This document shows positions 50,065-57,596 of a DNA stretch of 64,000 nucleotides, one piece after another. The translations under genes were made by a program, and so were the position numbers. Source of the stretch: Candidatus Levybacteria bacterium RIFCSPHIGHO2_01_FULL_36_15b. Lineage in GTDB: Bacteria; Patescibacteria; Microgenomatia; Levybacterales; UBA12049. The notes under the pieces were generated by a model. It searched no databases. It was not told where the DNA came from and saw nothing but the letters and a program-made list of their open reading frames with translations. The stretch lies in assembly GCA_001782045.1 (NCBI GenBank), contig MFNK01000003.1:1-64000 (forward strand), in the 5' to 3' direction. Position 1 is the first letter of the stretch; every line of letters starts with the position of its first letter.

Positions 50065-51099
50065 ATGGTATCCAAGAAAATTTTAATACTCTTATTATTT
50101 ATATCTCTTATTTCGTTAGTTTTTATAGCTGTAAAATTTTCTAATAAAGATTATAGCTTGATAACACCAAAAGGGTTTATAAATAATTCACAAGCGTTTG
50201 AATTTGAAGAACTAACAATACCATATCTTAGAGAAAAGGAATATAAAAGCACGCTGGGTAACTTAGAAGAATATTCAAAAAACTCAAACTACACTTCTTA
50301 CTTAGCAAGTTATAATTCCGAAGGACTTAAAATTAATGGACTTTTAACAATACCGGAGGGAAAATCACCTAAAGGAGGGTGGCCTGCGATTGTTTTTATT
50401 CATGGATATATTCCTCCTACTTTGTATGAAACCACATCAAGATATGCTGATTACGTTGATTATTTAGCAAGAAATGGATTTGTAGTATTTAAAATAGATT
50501 TAAGAGGACATGGAAAGTCCGAAGGACAGCCGGGTGGAGCATATTATTCATCGGATTATATAATTGATACTCTAAATGCTTACGCTGCTTTACAATCTTC
50601 TAATTTTGTAGACTCATCCCGCATTGGACTTTGGGGACATTCTATGGCGGGTAACGTAGTATTAAGAAGTCTTGCTGCAAAACCGGAAATTCCTGCTGTT
50701 GTTATTTGGGCAGGCGCGGTTTATTCTTACATGGATTTAGCAAAACATAGGTTAAACGACCAAAGCTATAGACCATCTGCACTAATTACACAAAGGCAAG
50801 GACAAAGACAAAAGTTATTTAATACATACGGACAGTTTGATGAAAACAGCTCTTTTTGGAAACAGGTTGCAGCCACTAACTATTTATCCGACATTAAGGG
50901 TGCAATACAATTAAACCATGCAACAGACGATACTGTTGTGGATATTGGCTACAGCAGAGATTTAAATGAATTGCTTGATAAAACATCAATTCCTCATGAG
51001 TTTTATGAATATGCAAGCGGAAGACACAATTTTACAGGTGCAAGTTTTACTCAAGCAATGCAAAACACAGTAGAGTTTTTTAATAAATATTTAAAGTAA
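50065..51099 (+). CDS. Membrane-anchored alpha/beta hydrolase
   Basis: An N-terminal hydrophobic segment (about residues 5-22) anchors or exports the protein. The hydrolase domain starts near 85, with VFIHGY, the nucleophile motif GHSMAG near 192-197, an Asp region HATDDTVVD near 289 and the final His in GRHNF near 321. It resembles prolyl oligopeptidase/dienelactone-type esterases of the S9 clan. The substrate is unknown. TAAAAT lies ten nt upstream of the ATG. Confidence 0.85.
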   Translation: MVSKKILILLLFISLISLVFIAVKFSNKDYSLITPKGFINNSQAFEFEELTIPYLREKEYKSTLGNLEEYSKNSNYTSYLASYNSEGLKINGLLTIPEGKSPKGGWPAIVFIHGYIPPTLYETTSRYADYVDYLARNGFVVFKIDLRGHGKSEGQPGGAYYSSDYIIDTLNAYAALQSSNFVDSSRIGLWGHSMAGNVVLRSLAAKPEIPAVVIWAGAVYSYMDLAKHRLNDQSYRPSALITQRQGQRQKLFNTYGQFDENSSFWKQVAATNYLSDIKGAIQLNHATDDTVVDIGYSRDLNELLDKTSIPHEFYEYASGRHNFTGASFTQAMQNTVEFFNKYLK

Positions 51100-51122
51100 A
51101 TTGACAAGGGGTAAAAATGGAG

Positions 51123-51452
51123 TTACTTTAATTTTTTTATTTGCTCTCTTTCTTTAGAATAATCAAAAGCGTTTTTAAGAAACGGTATAATTCTTTGGAT
51201 ATCGTCCTCTCCTGTTATTTCTATCTCCGCCCATGTTTTTCCAAAGTCAAATTTTATAAATCCTTCATCCAGTGAATTTTTAAACTCATCAGGGGAGAGT
51301 ATTAACCATAAAAGCAGAATATTATTGTCTACAACTTTATATCCCGCAAAAAGATTTTTTCCCGTATAAACACAAATCCAGCCAAAAGAATTGGAAAATC
51401 TAATTTGTCCCAAAGTCTCAATTTGCTCAACTAATAAATCTTTTAATTCCAC
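51123..51452 (-). CDS. Small hypothetical protein, MmcQ/YjbR-like (weak)
   Basis: A 109-aa soluble protein. The pattern of strands GWICVYTGKNLFAGYK and LLLWLILSPDEF, followed by a helix with DDIQRIIPFLKNAFDY, is weakly like MmcQ/YjbR-type folds, which is a guess. No catalytic residues are evident. It lies convergent with the hydrolase gene, 23 nt apart. Confidence 0.65.
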   Translation of the reverse strand: MELKDLLVEQIETLGQIRFSNSFGWICVYTGKNLFAGYKVVDNNILLLWLILSPDEFKNSLDEGFIKFDFGKTWAEIEITGEDDIQRIIPFLKNAFDYSKEREQIKKLK

Positions 51453-51487
51453 ATTTTTATTTTAACACTTCATTTCCAGCCTTTATG

Positions 51488-51523
51488 CTGAGCCGATTCG
51501 GTCTGAGCTCACGGTCGAATGAC
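51488..51523. repeat. CTGAGC/GTCGAA dispersed repeats
   Basis: Two abutting degenerate copies: CTGAGCCGATTCGG and CTGAGCTCACGGTCGAA. They precede the promoter at 51535. Confidence 0.5.
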
Positions 51524-51534
51524 TTGCCAAAGTA

Positions 51535-51562
51535 TTGACACCGCGGGAAAACATGTAATAAT
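51535..51562 (+). promoter_or_regulatory. Promoter with duplicated -35 region
   Basis: TTGACA at 51535-51540 and AATAAT at 51557-51562 (16-nt spacer, preceded by TG). The ATG at 51571 is eight nt downstream. The 17 nt TTGACACCGCGGGAAAA recur at 52026-52042, with no gene start nearby. Confidence 0.6.
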
Positions 51563-51570
51563 AGCGATAT

Positions 51571-52014
51571 ATGTACGAAGTTTTATTAGATAAAGGTCAA
51601 GACGCATCAGATTTCGATGAATGGCATATTCCCAGGGAAGCAATAGATATATTAAAAACGGCAGTAGGTAAAGAAGTTAGGGTAGGAACGGAAACGGATG
51701 CCTATATGGATTTTGGAATAGCAGACACAGCAACATGGTATAGAACCAGAGAGGGGACTTTAGTTGATGTCAGGCCTAATGAAATTGTAATTGCCGAATT
51801 TCGAGGAAAAGGTAAAAAAAGAGTAGAAGTAGTCTTGCCTGCGGGAGCAACATCCTTTAACGAGGGCAAAGCCGATGAAAAAAGGATGGGTATTGAAAAA
51901 ATGAGAAATGTATTTGGAATTATGGAAGATAACATAAAAACAATTTCTTTTTCCAAAGGAAAAGACAAATTTGAATTACTCCATTTTAGTCAACCAAAAG
52001 AACCTCAACCTTAA
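51571..52014 (+). CDS. Hypothetical protein, 147 aa
   Basis: No family recognised. A compact alpha/beta protein with WHIPREAIDILKTAVGKE, then GIADTATWYRTREGTLVDV, and a basic C-terminal stretch. No membrane helix. The start lies eight nt after the -10 box, consistent with a leaderless transcript. It is followed by a repeated promoter-like segment and the HEPN-like pair. Confidence 0.7.
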   Translation: MYEVLLDKGQDASDFDEWHIPREAIDILKTAVGKEVRVGTETDAYMDFGIADTATWYRTREGTLVDVRPNEIVIAEFRGKGKKRVEVVLPAGATSFNEGKADEKRMGIEKMRNVFGIMEDNIKTISFSKGKDKFELLHFSQPKEPQP

Positions 52015-52025
52015 AATCTCCAAGC

Positions 52026-52042
52026 TTGACACCGCGGGAAAA
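52026..52042 (+). repeat. Copy of the 51535 promoter segment
   Basis: TTGACACCGCGGGAAAA identical to 51535-51551. No -10 box or start codon is placed correctly behind it. The following GGGGAGGGCCC is GC-rich compared with the surroundings. Confidence 0.6.
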
Positions 52043-52132
52043 GGGGAGGGCCCTAACTTTGCCTCATGTGTCTTTTGAAAGATTAACTTGACAAGTAAGT
52101 TAAGTTTGTGATACAAATATCTTGCTTGACTT

Positions 52133-52702
52133 ATGAATAACGAAAAAAGGGCACGAGTAAAGATATCAATAAACGAAGGCCTAATAGAGCTTGAGGGGTC
52201 AGAGGAGTTTGTTGAAAAATATCTAATAGAGTTTAAAAATAAGTTAAGTTTTCCTTCGCATATGCCTACTCTCAATAATCACCAACCCTCCGCACAGGTA
52301 GTACAACAAAAAAAAGATTCAGCTAATAAAGTCTCAGCTGTTAGACCAGCTAAATCAAAAGGCAAAAATATTGAGCCCGAAGAGTTTGAAATAAATAATA
52401 ATAGCGATGATTCTTTAGCTAAATTTATGGAAAGTAAAAATCCAGGAGAAAATGCATGGAATAGAATAGTTGTTGTAGGTTATTACATAACACATAAATT
52501 GCAAAAAGCTAATTTCACTGAAGGAAATGTTGAATTTGCTTACAAGGCGCTAAGCTTAAATAAGCGGCCTCTCCATTTAAGGCAGGCATTTATTGATATG
52601 AAAAACAAGAAAAAATGGTTAGAGGAGTTGTCGGATGGAGGATGGACTCTTTCTAGGCTCGGAGAAATTTATGTTGAAGATCAAATGCTCCCTAAGTCTT
52701 AA
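52133..52702 (+). CDS. Hypothetical partner of HEPN-like gene, 189 aa
   Basis: The N-terminus (VKISINEGLIELEGSEEFVE) is a small domain I have seen at the front of various regulatory or defence proteins; the middle is Lys/Ser-rich; the C-terminus (NRIVVVGYYITHKLQK, then RQAFIDMKNKKKWLEEL and WTLSRLGEIYVEDQ) is helical and may be a winged-helix-like domain. The function is unknown. It is two nt ahead of the HEPN-like gene, with a TTGACA (52088-52093) and TACAAA promoter. Confidence 0.7.
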   Translation: MNNEKRARVKISINEGLIELEGSEEFVEKYLIEFKNKLSFPSHMPTLNNHQPSAQVVQQKKDSANKVSAVRPAKSKGKNIEPEEFEINNNSDDSLAKFMESKNPGENAWNRIVVVGYYITHKLQKANFTEGNVEFAYKALSLNKRPLHLRQAFIDMKNKKKWLEELSDGGWTLSRLGEIYVEDQMLPKS

Positions 52703-52704
52703 TC

Positions 52705-53469
52705 ATGCAGCTAGATTTTAATTATCTTCTAGAAAAGAAACCAGATTTTTATGAACTTACGCAACGAGAGCAAATAAAATATCTTTGTTTTGTCTACTCC
52801 AAGAACAATAACCAACCTATTTTTGCACAAAAAGATATTAAGGATTTGTTTGAAGAGTTTAATCTTGTAGTACCATCTCATTTATCACAGGAATTCAGCA
52901 ACTTAACCAAAGGAAAGGTTCCTGCTTTAGTCAAAAAAATAGGCGGATATGCAATTCATCCCAGCGTGGATCGTTCCTTAACACTTGAATTATTCTCTAA
53001 TACCAGTCCAGATGGAAACGAAAAAAAATCGCAAAACACGTCACTTTTTAGTAAATACGATTTTCATCCAGAAATAAAACGGGTGGCGTTTAGAGAGTTT
53101 CAAGATGGATATTATAAAACAGCGATACAAAACGCCTTAGTTGAGGTAATTGATCAGGTAAAAAATAGAACCGATAACCCCACAGTAGAAAATAATGGTA
53201 GAAAGAAGGATTTAGATGGAGATGATTTGATGAATCGTGTATTTGGTTGTGATGGGGAGAATATTCCAATGATTAGGTTTAATAGCTTAAGCAATGGTCT
53301 TGATAAAGCTGAACAGAGGGGTATAATGAATTTATTCAAAGGCATTGTTGGAGTAAGAGATAGAAAAGCACATCTAAATTTTATTCAAAACGATCCCTTA
53401 AAAACAATTGAATATTTATCTCTTTCAAGTCTACTTATGAGACTTTTGGATGAAAATCCTCCTAGTTAA
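52705..53469 (+). CDS. Ymh (TIGR02391)-like HEPN protein
   Basis: C-terminal half resembles TIGR02391 (Ymh): FREFQDGYYKTAIQNALVEV, then DDLMNRVFGCDGENIP, then GIVGVRDRKAHLNF. The last segment has an R-x4-H motif (RDRKAH), the catalytic signature of HEPN ribonucleases, and the family is often associated with abortive infection and toxin-antitoxin loci. The N-terminal half is helical and may be regulatory. The partner gene lies two nt upstream, so a toxin/antitoxin-like unit is plausible but inferred. Confidence 0.78.
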   Translation: MQLDFNYLLEKKPDFYELTQREQIKYLCFVYSKNNNQPIFAQKDIKDLFEEFNLVVPSHLSQEFSNLTKGKVPALVKKIGGYAIHPSVDRSLTLELFSNTSPDGNEKKSQNTSLFSKYDFHPEIKRVAFREFQDGYYKTAIQNALVEVIDQVKNRTDNPTVENNGRKKDLDGDDLMNRVFGCDGENIPMIRFNSLSNGLDKAEQRGIMNLFKGIVGVRDRKAHLNFIQNDPLKTIEYLSLSSLLMRLLDENPPS

Positions 53470-53477
53470 ATTAAGTC

Positions 53478-53486
53478 TGCTATAAT
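53478..53486 (+). promoter_or_regulatory. Orphan copy of an extended -10 promoter
   Basis: TGCTATAAT within the 18-nt segment TCTGCTATAATTAGCCTC, identical to the ychF promoter at 54123-54140. No start codon follows within 60 nt. Confidence 0.5.
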
Positions 53487-53534
53487 TAGCCTCGTTTTTC
53501 CAATAGGCCTGTAGTTGCTAGTTTAATCTAATTT

Positions 53535-53543
53535 TGTTAAAAT
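53535..53543 (+). promoter_or_regulatory. Extended -10 promoter
   Basis: TGT followed by TAAAAT at 53538-53543, eight nt before ATG 53552. Confidence 0.5.
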
Positions 53544-53551
53544 CTACCTCT

Positions 53552-54115
53552 ATGATTCCAGAAATTACTCCACATGGCAACCTCGATCTGCCGCACGAAG
53601 GTGGTGGTTTTGATCTGTTGGCGGAAGCCATGCGTTTAGACACCTCTGTTAGAGCTAGCATCGGATTAAATAAGATGCAAGGGAATGAAAAGCTAAAAGA
53701 AAGACTCACGCGAGAGGTCTCAATAGGATTAGTTCTCGGGAGTAGGGAGCTTGGAATACCGATTCCATCTCTTAGTACTGAAAGGCAATTGGAAGATGGG
53801 AGACCTATTGCATACTCTGATTGGAGTGAGGAAAAAGGAGGAGAAATAATATTTATCAGGGGCTTTCTAATGCGATTTGTAGTCAGAATGTATCGCGACC
53901 GGCCTTTTTATTTTGTAGTACCTCATGAGATGCTTCACATAAGACAATTAATGGATCACTATACAACGGTTAGAGCAGATCTTAAAGCCAAGGACTGGAA
54001 AAGAACGCTAACTGAAAGAGCTGCTGATGCTTTTGGCGATTCAGTTCTTCTTCGTTATGGTTCAGAAATTCAATTAGCGCTCCAAGGCCTTCCGCCCGGC
54101 AATAGGGCTCGTTAA
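53552..54115 (+). CDS. Putative zinc metallopeptidase
   Basis: HEMLHIRQ near residue 132 is a classical HExxH zinc site; the following TERAADAFGD near 163 supplies a plausible third ligand (Glu) in gluzincin fashion. The sequence is 187 aa, soluble, with no signal peptide, so cytoplasmic. No family name. Start ATG 53552 is favoured over TTG 53534 by the extended -10 box eight nt upstream. Its neighbour ychF has its own promoter. Confidence 0.72.
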   Translation: MIPEITPHGNLDLPHEGGGFDLLAEAMRLDTSVRASIGLNKMQGNEKLKERLTREVSIGLVLGSRELGIPIPSLSTERQLEDGRPIAYSDWSEEKGGEIIFIRGFLMRFVVRMYRDRPFYFVVPHEMLHIRQLMDHYTTVRADLKAKDWKRTLTERAADAFGDSVLLRYGSEIQLALQGLPPGNRAR

Positions 54116-54124
54116 ATATACTTC

Positions 54125-54133
54125 TGCTATAAT
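54125..54133 (+). promoter_or_regulatory. Extended -10 promoter for ychF
   Basis: TGC followed by TATAAT at 54128-54133, nine nt before ATG 54143. Part of an 18-nt segment repeated at 53476-53493. Confidence 0.65.
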
Positions 54134-54142
54134 TAGCCTCAT

Positions 54143-55102
54143 ATGAATCTTTCGATTGGAATAGTCGGGCTTCCAAATGTTGGTAAAAGTACACTCTTTA
54201 ATGCGCTTTTAAAGCGGCAGCAGGCTTTGGTTGCTAATTATCCTTTTGCAACAATTGAGCCAAATGTAGGCGTTGTTCCGGTTCCCGATGAAAGACTTGC
54301 GAAACTTGCCGAGATCGAGCAGTCAGAATATAAAATGACAAATCTTCCTCCGATAAAACCCGCGACCGTAAATTTCGTAGATATTGCAGGTTTGGTTAAA
54401 GGGGCAAATGAAGGAGCAGGTTTAGGAAATAAATTTTTATCTCATATTCGTGAGTCTTCAGTCATAGCTCACGTTGTAAGAGTTTTTGAAGATAGTAATG
54501 TTATAAAAGAGGGAAGTATAGATCCGCTCAATGATTACAAAGTCGTTAAAACAGAACTCGAGCTTGCAGATTTAGAAAAAGGCGGAGAAATTGCTAAAAA
54601 GGCGGAAATTATTGTACTCAACGTTTCGGAAAGAGAGTACAATCCTGATTCTATTAAAAAAATAGTTGATGATTATTCAAAGTTTTTAGAATTAGAACAG
54701 CATAAATTAATTGTTATTTCTGCAAAGATAGAATCAGAGCTTGCAGGGCTTAACGAAGAAGAACAAAAAGAGTATTTAAAAGATCTTGGATTGGAAAAAT
54801 CAGGGCTAGAACGTCTTATCCAAAAAGCTTACGAAGAATTGGGTTTAATTTCATTTTTAACAGCGGGCGTTAAAGAGGTTAGGGCTTGGACAGTTCGACT
54901 CGGTTCCACCTCGCTCACTGCGGCAGGGGAGATTCATACAGACTTTATGAAAAAATTTATAAAAGCAGAAGTTGTTACGCTTGAGGATTTCATAGAGTTC
55001 AATGGATGGAAGGGAAGTCGCGAACACGGAAAAACAAGGCTGGAAGGAAGAGACTATATTGTAAAAGACGGGGATATTATAGAGTTTAAAATTGGAGCTT
55101 AA
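54143..55102 (+). CDS. ychF: Redox-regulated ATPase YchF (OLA1 family)
   Basis: An Obg-family P-loop ATPase that binds ribosomes. GIVGLPNVGKSTLFNAL near 6-22 (G1), NYPFATIEPNVG near 33 and VDIAGLVKGANEGAGLGN near 77-94 (G3) fit; the C-terminal TGS domain ends YIVKDGDIIEFKIGA. At 319 aa it is about 40 residues shorter than E. coli YchF. A GC-rich GCTCACTGCGG segment near 54913 lies in frame. The next ATG is one nt after the stop. Confidence 0.93.
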   Translation: MNLSIGIVGLPNVGKSTLFNALLKRQQALVANYPFATIEPNVGVVPVPDERLAKLAEIEQSEYKMTNLPPIKPATVNFVDIAGLVKGANEGAGLGNKFLSHIRESSVIAHVVRVFEDSNVIKEGSIDPLNDYKVVKTELELADLEKGGEIAKKAEIIVLNVSEREYNPDSIKKIVDDYSKFLELEQHKLIVISAKIESELAGLNEEEQKEYLKDLGLEKSGLERLIQKAYEELGLISFLTAGVKEVRAWTVRLGSTSLTAAGEIHTDFMKKFIKAEVVTLEDFIEFNGWKGSREHGKTRLEGRDYIVKDGDIIEFKIGA

Positions 55103-55103
55103 A

Positions 55104-55808
55104 ATGACTGAGAAAGAATATTGGAGGCAAAATTTATGGCATCCTGATTGGTACTTAAGATTAAAAGGTTATCTTGAAAAGGAAATTTTTCCCATCGTTA
55201 ATGACAAAGAAATAAAAAAGAAAAGACATGTTTTTTATGAAACCGTTGAGGAAATGCTTGTCGCTCATGAAATACCTCTCGCCAATAAAGGTCCAAACTA
55301 TGATGAAGAAAGAAAACAAGTAGACACAATTATTATTCATCACACTTCAGAAGAGCCAGATATTAGACTTTCCAAGCTTTCTGCAATCGGCTTTGTGAGG
55401 CAGTATGGTAAAGATTATTCAAAAAATGATGTGCTAGGTTACAACGTAAAAGGCAAGCCAATATGGTCGAACCATTTTAAAGATGGAAGGATGGTTTTTT
55501 TTGCTTACCATTGGTTGATAAGAGGAGATGGAAGAGCAGAGAGGTTACTTGAAGACCATCAAATAGGCTGGCAATCGGGAGCTTGGGATATTAATACTAG
55601 AAGCATAGCAATTAGTCTCTCAGGTGATTACAGCAATAGCTTTCCTTCTGAACAACAGATTTCTACAATTAAAAAAGTAATCAGGGAAAGGTATTCGCAT
55701 GTTGAAAAAGATAGAATAATTGGCCATAGAGAAATGAATAATAAAACAACTTGTCCCGGAAATAAATTTCTGGGAGATGAAGGTTGGCGCAATATGATTC
55801 TTGCTTAA
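55104..55808 (+). CDS. N-acetylmuramoyl-L-alanine amidase (PGRP type)
   Basis: A type-2 amidase that cuts peptidoglycan between MurNAc and L-Ala. The zinc site is visible: IIIHHTSEEP near 74-83 (first His), FAYHWLIRGDGR near 133 and GHREMNNKTTCPG near 212-224 with a Cys ligand. No signal peptide or membrane helix, so export or a role in lysis is unclear. ATG 55104 is used rather than TTG 55092. Confidence 0.87.
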   Translation: MTEKEYWRQNLWHPDWYLRLKGYLEKEIFPIVNDKEIKKKRHVFYETVEEMLVAHEIPLANKGPNYDEERKQVDTIIIHHTSEEPDIRLSKLSAIGFVRQYGKDYSKNDVLGYNVKGKPIWSNHFKDGRMVFFAYHWLIRGDGRAERLLEDHQIGWQSGAWDINTRSIAISLSGDYSNSFPSEQQISTIKKVIRERYSHVEKDRIIGHREMNNKTTCPGNKFLGDEGWRNMILA

Positions 55809-55829
55809 AATAGGCTTGTATGCTAGTAT
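55801..55829 (+). promoter_or_regulatory. Promoter of the rpsF operon
   Basis: TTGCTT at 55801-55806, a 17-nt spacer and TGC-TAGTAT at 55824-55829. The ATG at 55836 is six nt beyond (leaderless). Confidence 0.7.
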
Positions 55830-55835
55830 AGCTGC

Positions 55836-56102
55836 ATGAGAAAATATCAATTGACGCTTGTTACAAAATCAAGCGATTCAGCCAAGAAAAAAGCAATAGA
55901 TAGCGTTAAGGGAATGCTAAAAGCCGCAAAAATTGAAAAAGAAGAAGAGTTAGGAGAAAAGGACTTGGCATATTCAATAAAGCGCGAAACAAAGGGATTT
56001 TATACTAATTATTTATTTAGTGCAGACAGTCTTCCTGCAGGATTTGAGAAAAGACTTAATGCAGATGAGAACGTTTTAAGATTTTTAGTTATAAAACTTT
56101 AA
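55836..56102 (+). CDS. rpsF: 30S ribosomal protein S6
   Basis: Small-subunit protein, 88 aa, that pairs with S18. MRKYQLTLVTKSSDSAKK, then DLAYSIKRETKGFYTNYLFS, fit the S6 fold. The order S6-SSB-S18 is conserved in bacteria. No leader precedes the ATG if the promoter is right. ssb follows after three nt. Confidence 0.92.
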   Translation: MRKYQLTLVTKSSDSAKKKAIDSVKGMLKAAKIEKEEELGEKDLAYSIKRETKGFYTNYLFSADSLPAGFEKRLNADENVLRFLVIKL

Positions 56103-56105
56103 AAA

Positions 56106-56615
56106 ATGCCAAAATCACTAAACAGAGTACAATTAATCGGAAATTTAACAAGAGACCCTGAACTTAGATATACGCCAAGCGGCACTGCCGTTTGTTCTTT
56201 TAGCGTTGCAACAAACAGAAGTTGGACGCTTGACAGCGGCGAAAAGAAAGACGAAACTGAATTTCATAGAATTGTTGCATGGAGTAAGCTCGCCGAAATT
56301 TGCAGCCAGTTTTTAACAAAGGGAAGAAAAGTCTTTGTTGAAGGAAGACTCACAACTCGAAGCTGGACAGCGCAGGACGGAACTCAAAAAAACACTACAG
56401 AAATAGTAATTTCGGACATGATTTTACTGGACAACCGAAGAACGGAAGGGGATCAAACCTCCGAGCCTGTAGTGGAAGAAAAAGAAGCTCCTAAAAAAGC
56501 ACGTTCGACAAGCTCAGTACAAGCGAAAAAAGAAGAATCCATTCAGCAAGCTCAGGACAAGCAAGAAGAAGCTCCTCCGGTTGAGGACATAGCTGCAGAC
56601 GATATCCCGTTCTAG
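56106..56615 (+). CDS. ssb: Single-stranded DNA-binding protein
   Basis: OB-fold SSB that protects single-stranded DNA in replication and repair. NRVQLIGNLTRDPELRYTPS near the N-terminus and FHRIVAWSKLAEICSQFLTKG near 58-78 are diagnostic. The acidic C-terminal tip ends DDIPF, the protein-docking motif. The linker contains two copies of the dispersed repeat (56501-56561), coding for RSTSSVQ and IQQAQDK. rpsR follows 13 nt later. Confidence 0.95.
   Translation: MPKSLNRVQLIGNLTRDPELRYTPSGTAVCSFSVATNRSWTLDSGEKKDETEFHRIVAWSKLAEICSQFLTKGRKVFVEGRLTTRSWTAQDGTQKNTTEIVISDMILLDNRRTEGDQTSEPVVEEKEAPKKARSTSSVQAKKEESIQQAQDKQEEAPPVEDIAADDIPF
56501..56561. repeat. Two dispersed repeats inside ssb
   Basis: 56501-56520 ACGTTCGACAAGCTCAGTAC and 56541-56561, core ATTCAGCAAGCTCAGGACAA. 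They are in frame in the linker between the OB fold and the acidic tail. Confidence 0.65.
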
Positions 56616-56628
56616 CTCTCACTAACAA

Positions 56629-56877
56629 ATGGCAAAAAAAAGAAAAATCAGACGAATACAGAAAAATAATGCTCCAAAAGAGTGTTACTTCCATGTTGAA
56701 AAAAAAGAACCGAACTTTATAGATGTGGCTTCATTAAATAAGTTTCTGACTGAAAGGTCTAAAATAATTCCAAAAAGCAGATCGGGTTTGTGTGGAAAAC
56801 ATCAAAAACGACTCGCAGAAGAAGTAAAGCGCGCAAGATATATGGCATTATTGCCCTTTGCAGTAAACGTTAAATAA
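56629..56877 (+). CDS. rpsR: 30S ribosomal protein S18
   Basis: 82-aa S18: EPNFIDVASLNKFLTERSKI then RSGLCGKHQKRLAEEVKRAR are its conserved centre. The rplI gene (bL9) that normally follows in this cluster is absent. The TAA overlaps the next ATG by one nt, so the following unknown gene is translationally coupled. Confidence 0.92.
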   Translation: MAKKRKIRRIQKNNAPKECYFHVEKKEPNFIDVASLNKFLTERSKIIPKSRSGLCGKHQKRLAEEVKRARYMALLPFAVNVK

Positions 56878-57596
56878 TGAATGTACTGCCAATAAATCTC
56901 CCAAAAGAAGGAACCCCTAAGGTTAAAGCTGGAGATGAAGTGAAAAAAGGTCAAATAATAGCCCAGGTTGTTTTAGAAGACAACGAAGTAATACATCTTT
57001 CTTCATATAATATTGCCTCGAATAAATTTGCAGAATCATTAAAAAAACACCTAGGAGACTTAGTTGCTTCTGGTGATATAGTTGCAGTTAAAAAAAGGCT
57101 TTTAGGGGGCATAAAAGTTTACAGTCCATTTTCGGGAATATTGGTTAAAATTGATGAACAAAATCAGGATTTATTTATAAAACCCAAGGATTTTAAAGAA
57201 AAAAAAGATATCCTTTCTCCAGTTGATGGGGTAGTTGAATTTTGCGATAATACGAAAATATCAATTAAAACAGATTCTTTGGTTATTTCGGCTAAAGACA
57301 TATTAGGCCCAAGCGTTAAAGGAGAAATCCTTGCAGGAGATTTTGAAATTGATAATGCAGTTGACGACAAGATAATAGTTAGGGAAACTTTTGATAAACT
57401 ATCTGCTTTTAAGTCTTTTGGACTTGGGGCACTAGGCTTAATTACTAAGGACTTATCGGACTTTGATTTTATGGATTTGGAAAAAGATTTTGAAAAAACT
57501 ATAGTAATGGTGTCTGAGGATGACTTTAAAAAATTAGCTAAATATAAAGGCAAGATGGTAGCCATTGACAGCGCAGGGAAAATTATTTATTTATGA
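56877..57596 (+). CDS. Barrel-sandwich (biotinyl/lipoyl-like) protein
   Basis: No named family. Residues of about 8-35 (GTPKVKAGDEVKKGQIIAQV), 70-95 (VKKRLLGGIKVYSPFSGILV) and 115-125 (ILSPVDGVVEF) look like repeated lipoyl/barrel-sandwich hybrid segments, but the lysine for biotin or lipoate is not in the expected MKM/DK context. It is cytoplasmic, 239 aa, in the ribosomal-protein operon before the S41 protease with ATGA overlap. Function unknown. Confidence 0.72.
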   Translation: MNVLPINLPKEGTPKVKAGDEVKKGQIIAQVVLEDNEVIHLSSYNIASNKFAESLKKHLGDLVASGDIVAVKKRLLGGIKVYSPFSGILVKIDEQNQDLFIKPKDFKEKKDILSPVDGVVEFCDNTKISIKTDSLVISAKDILGPSVKGEILAGDFEIDNAVDDKIIVRETFDKLSAFKSFGLGALGLITKDLSDFDFMDLEKDFEKTIVMVSEDDFKKLAKYKGKMVAIDSAGKIIYL

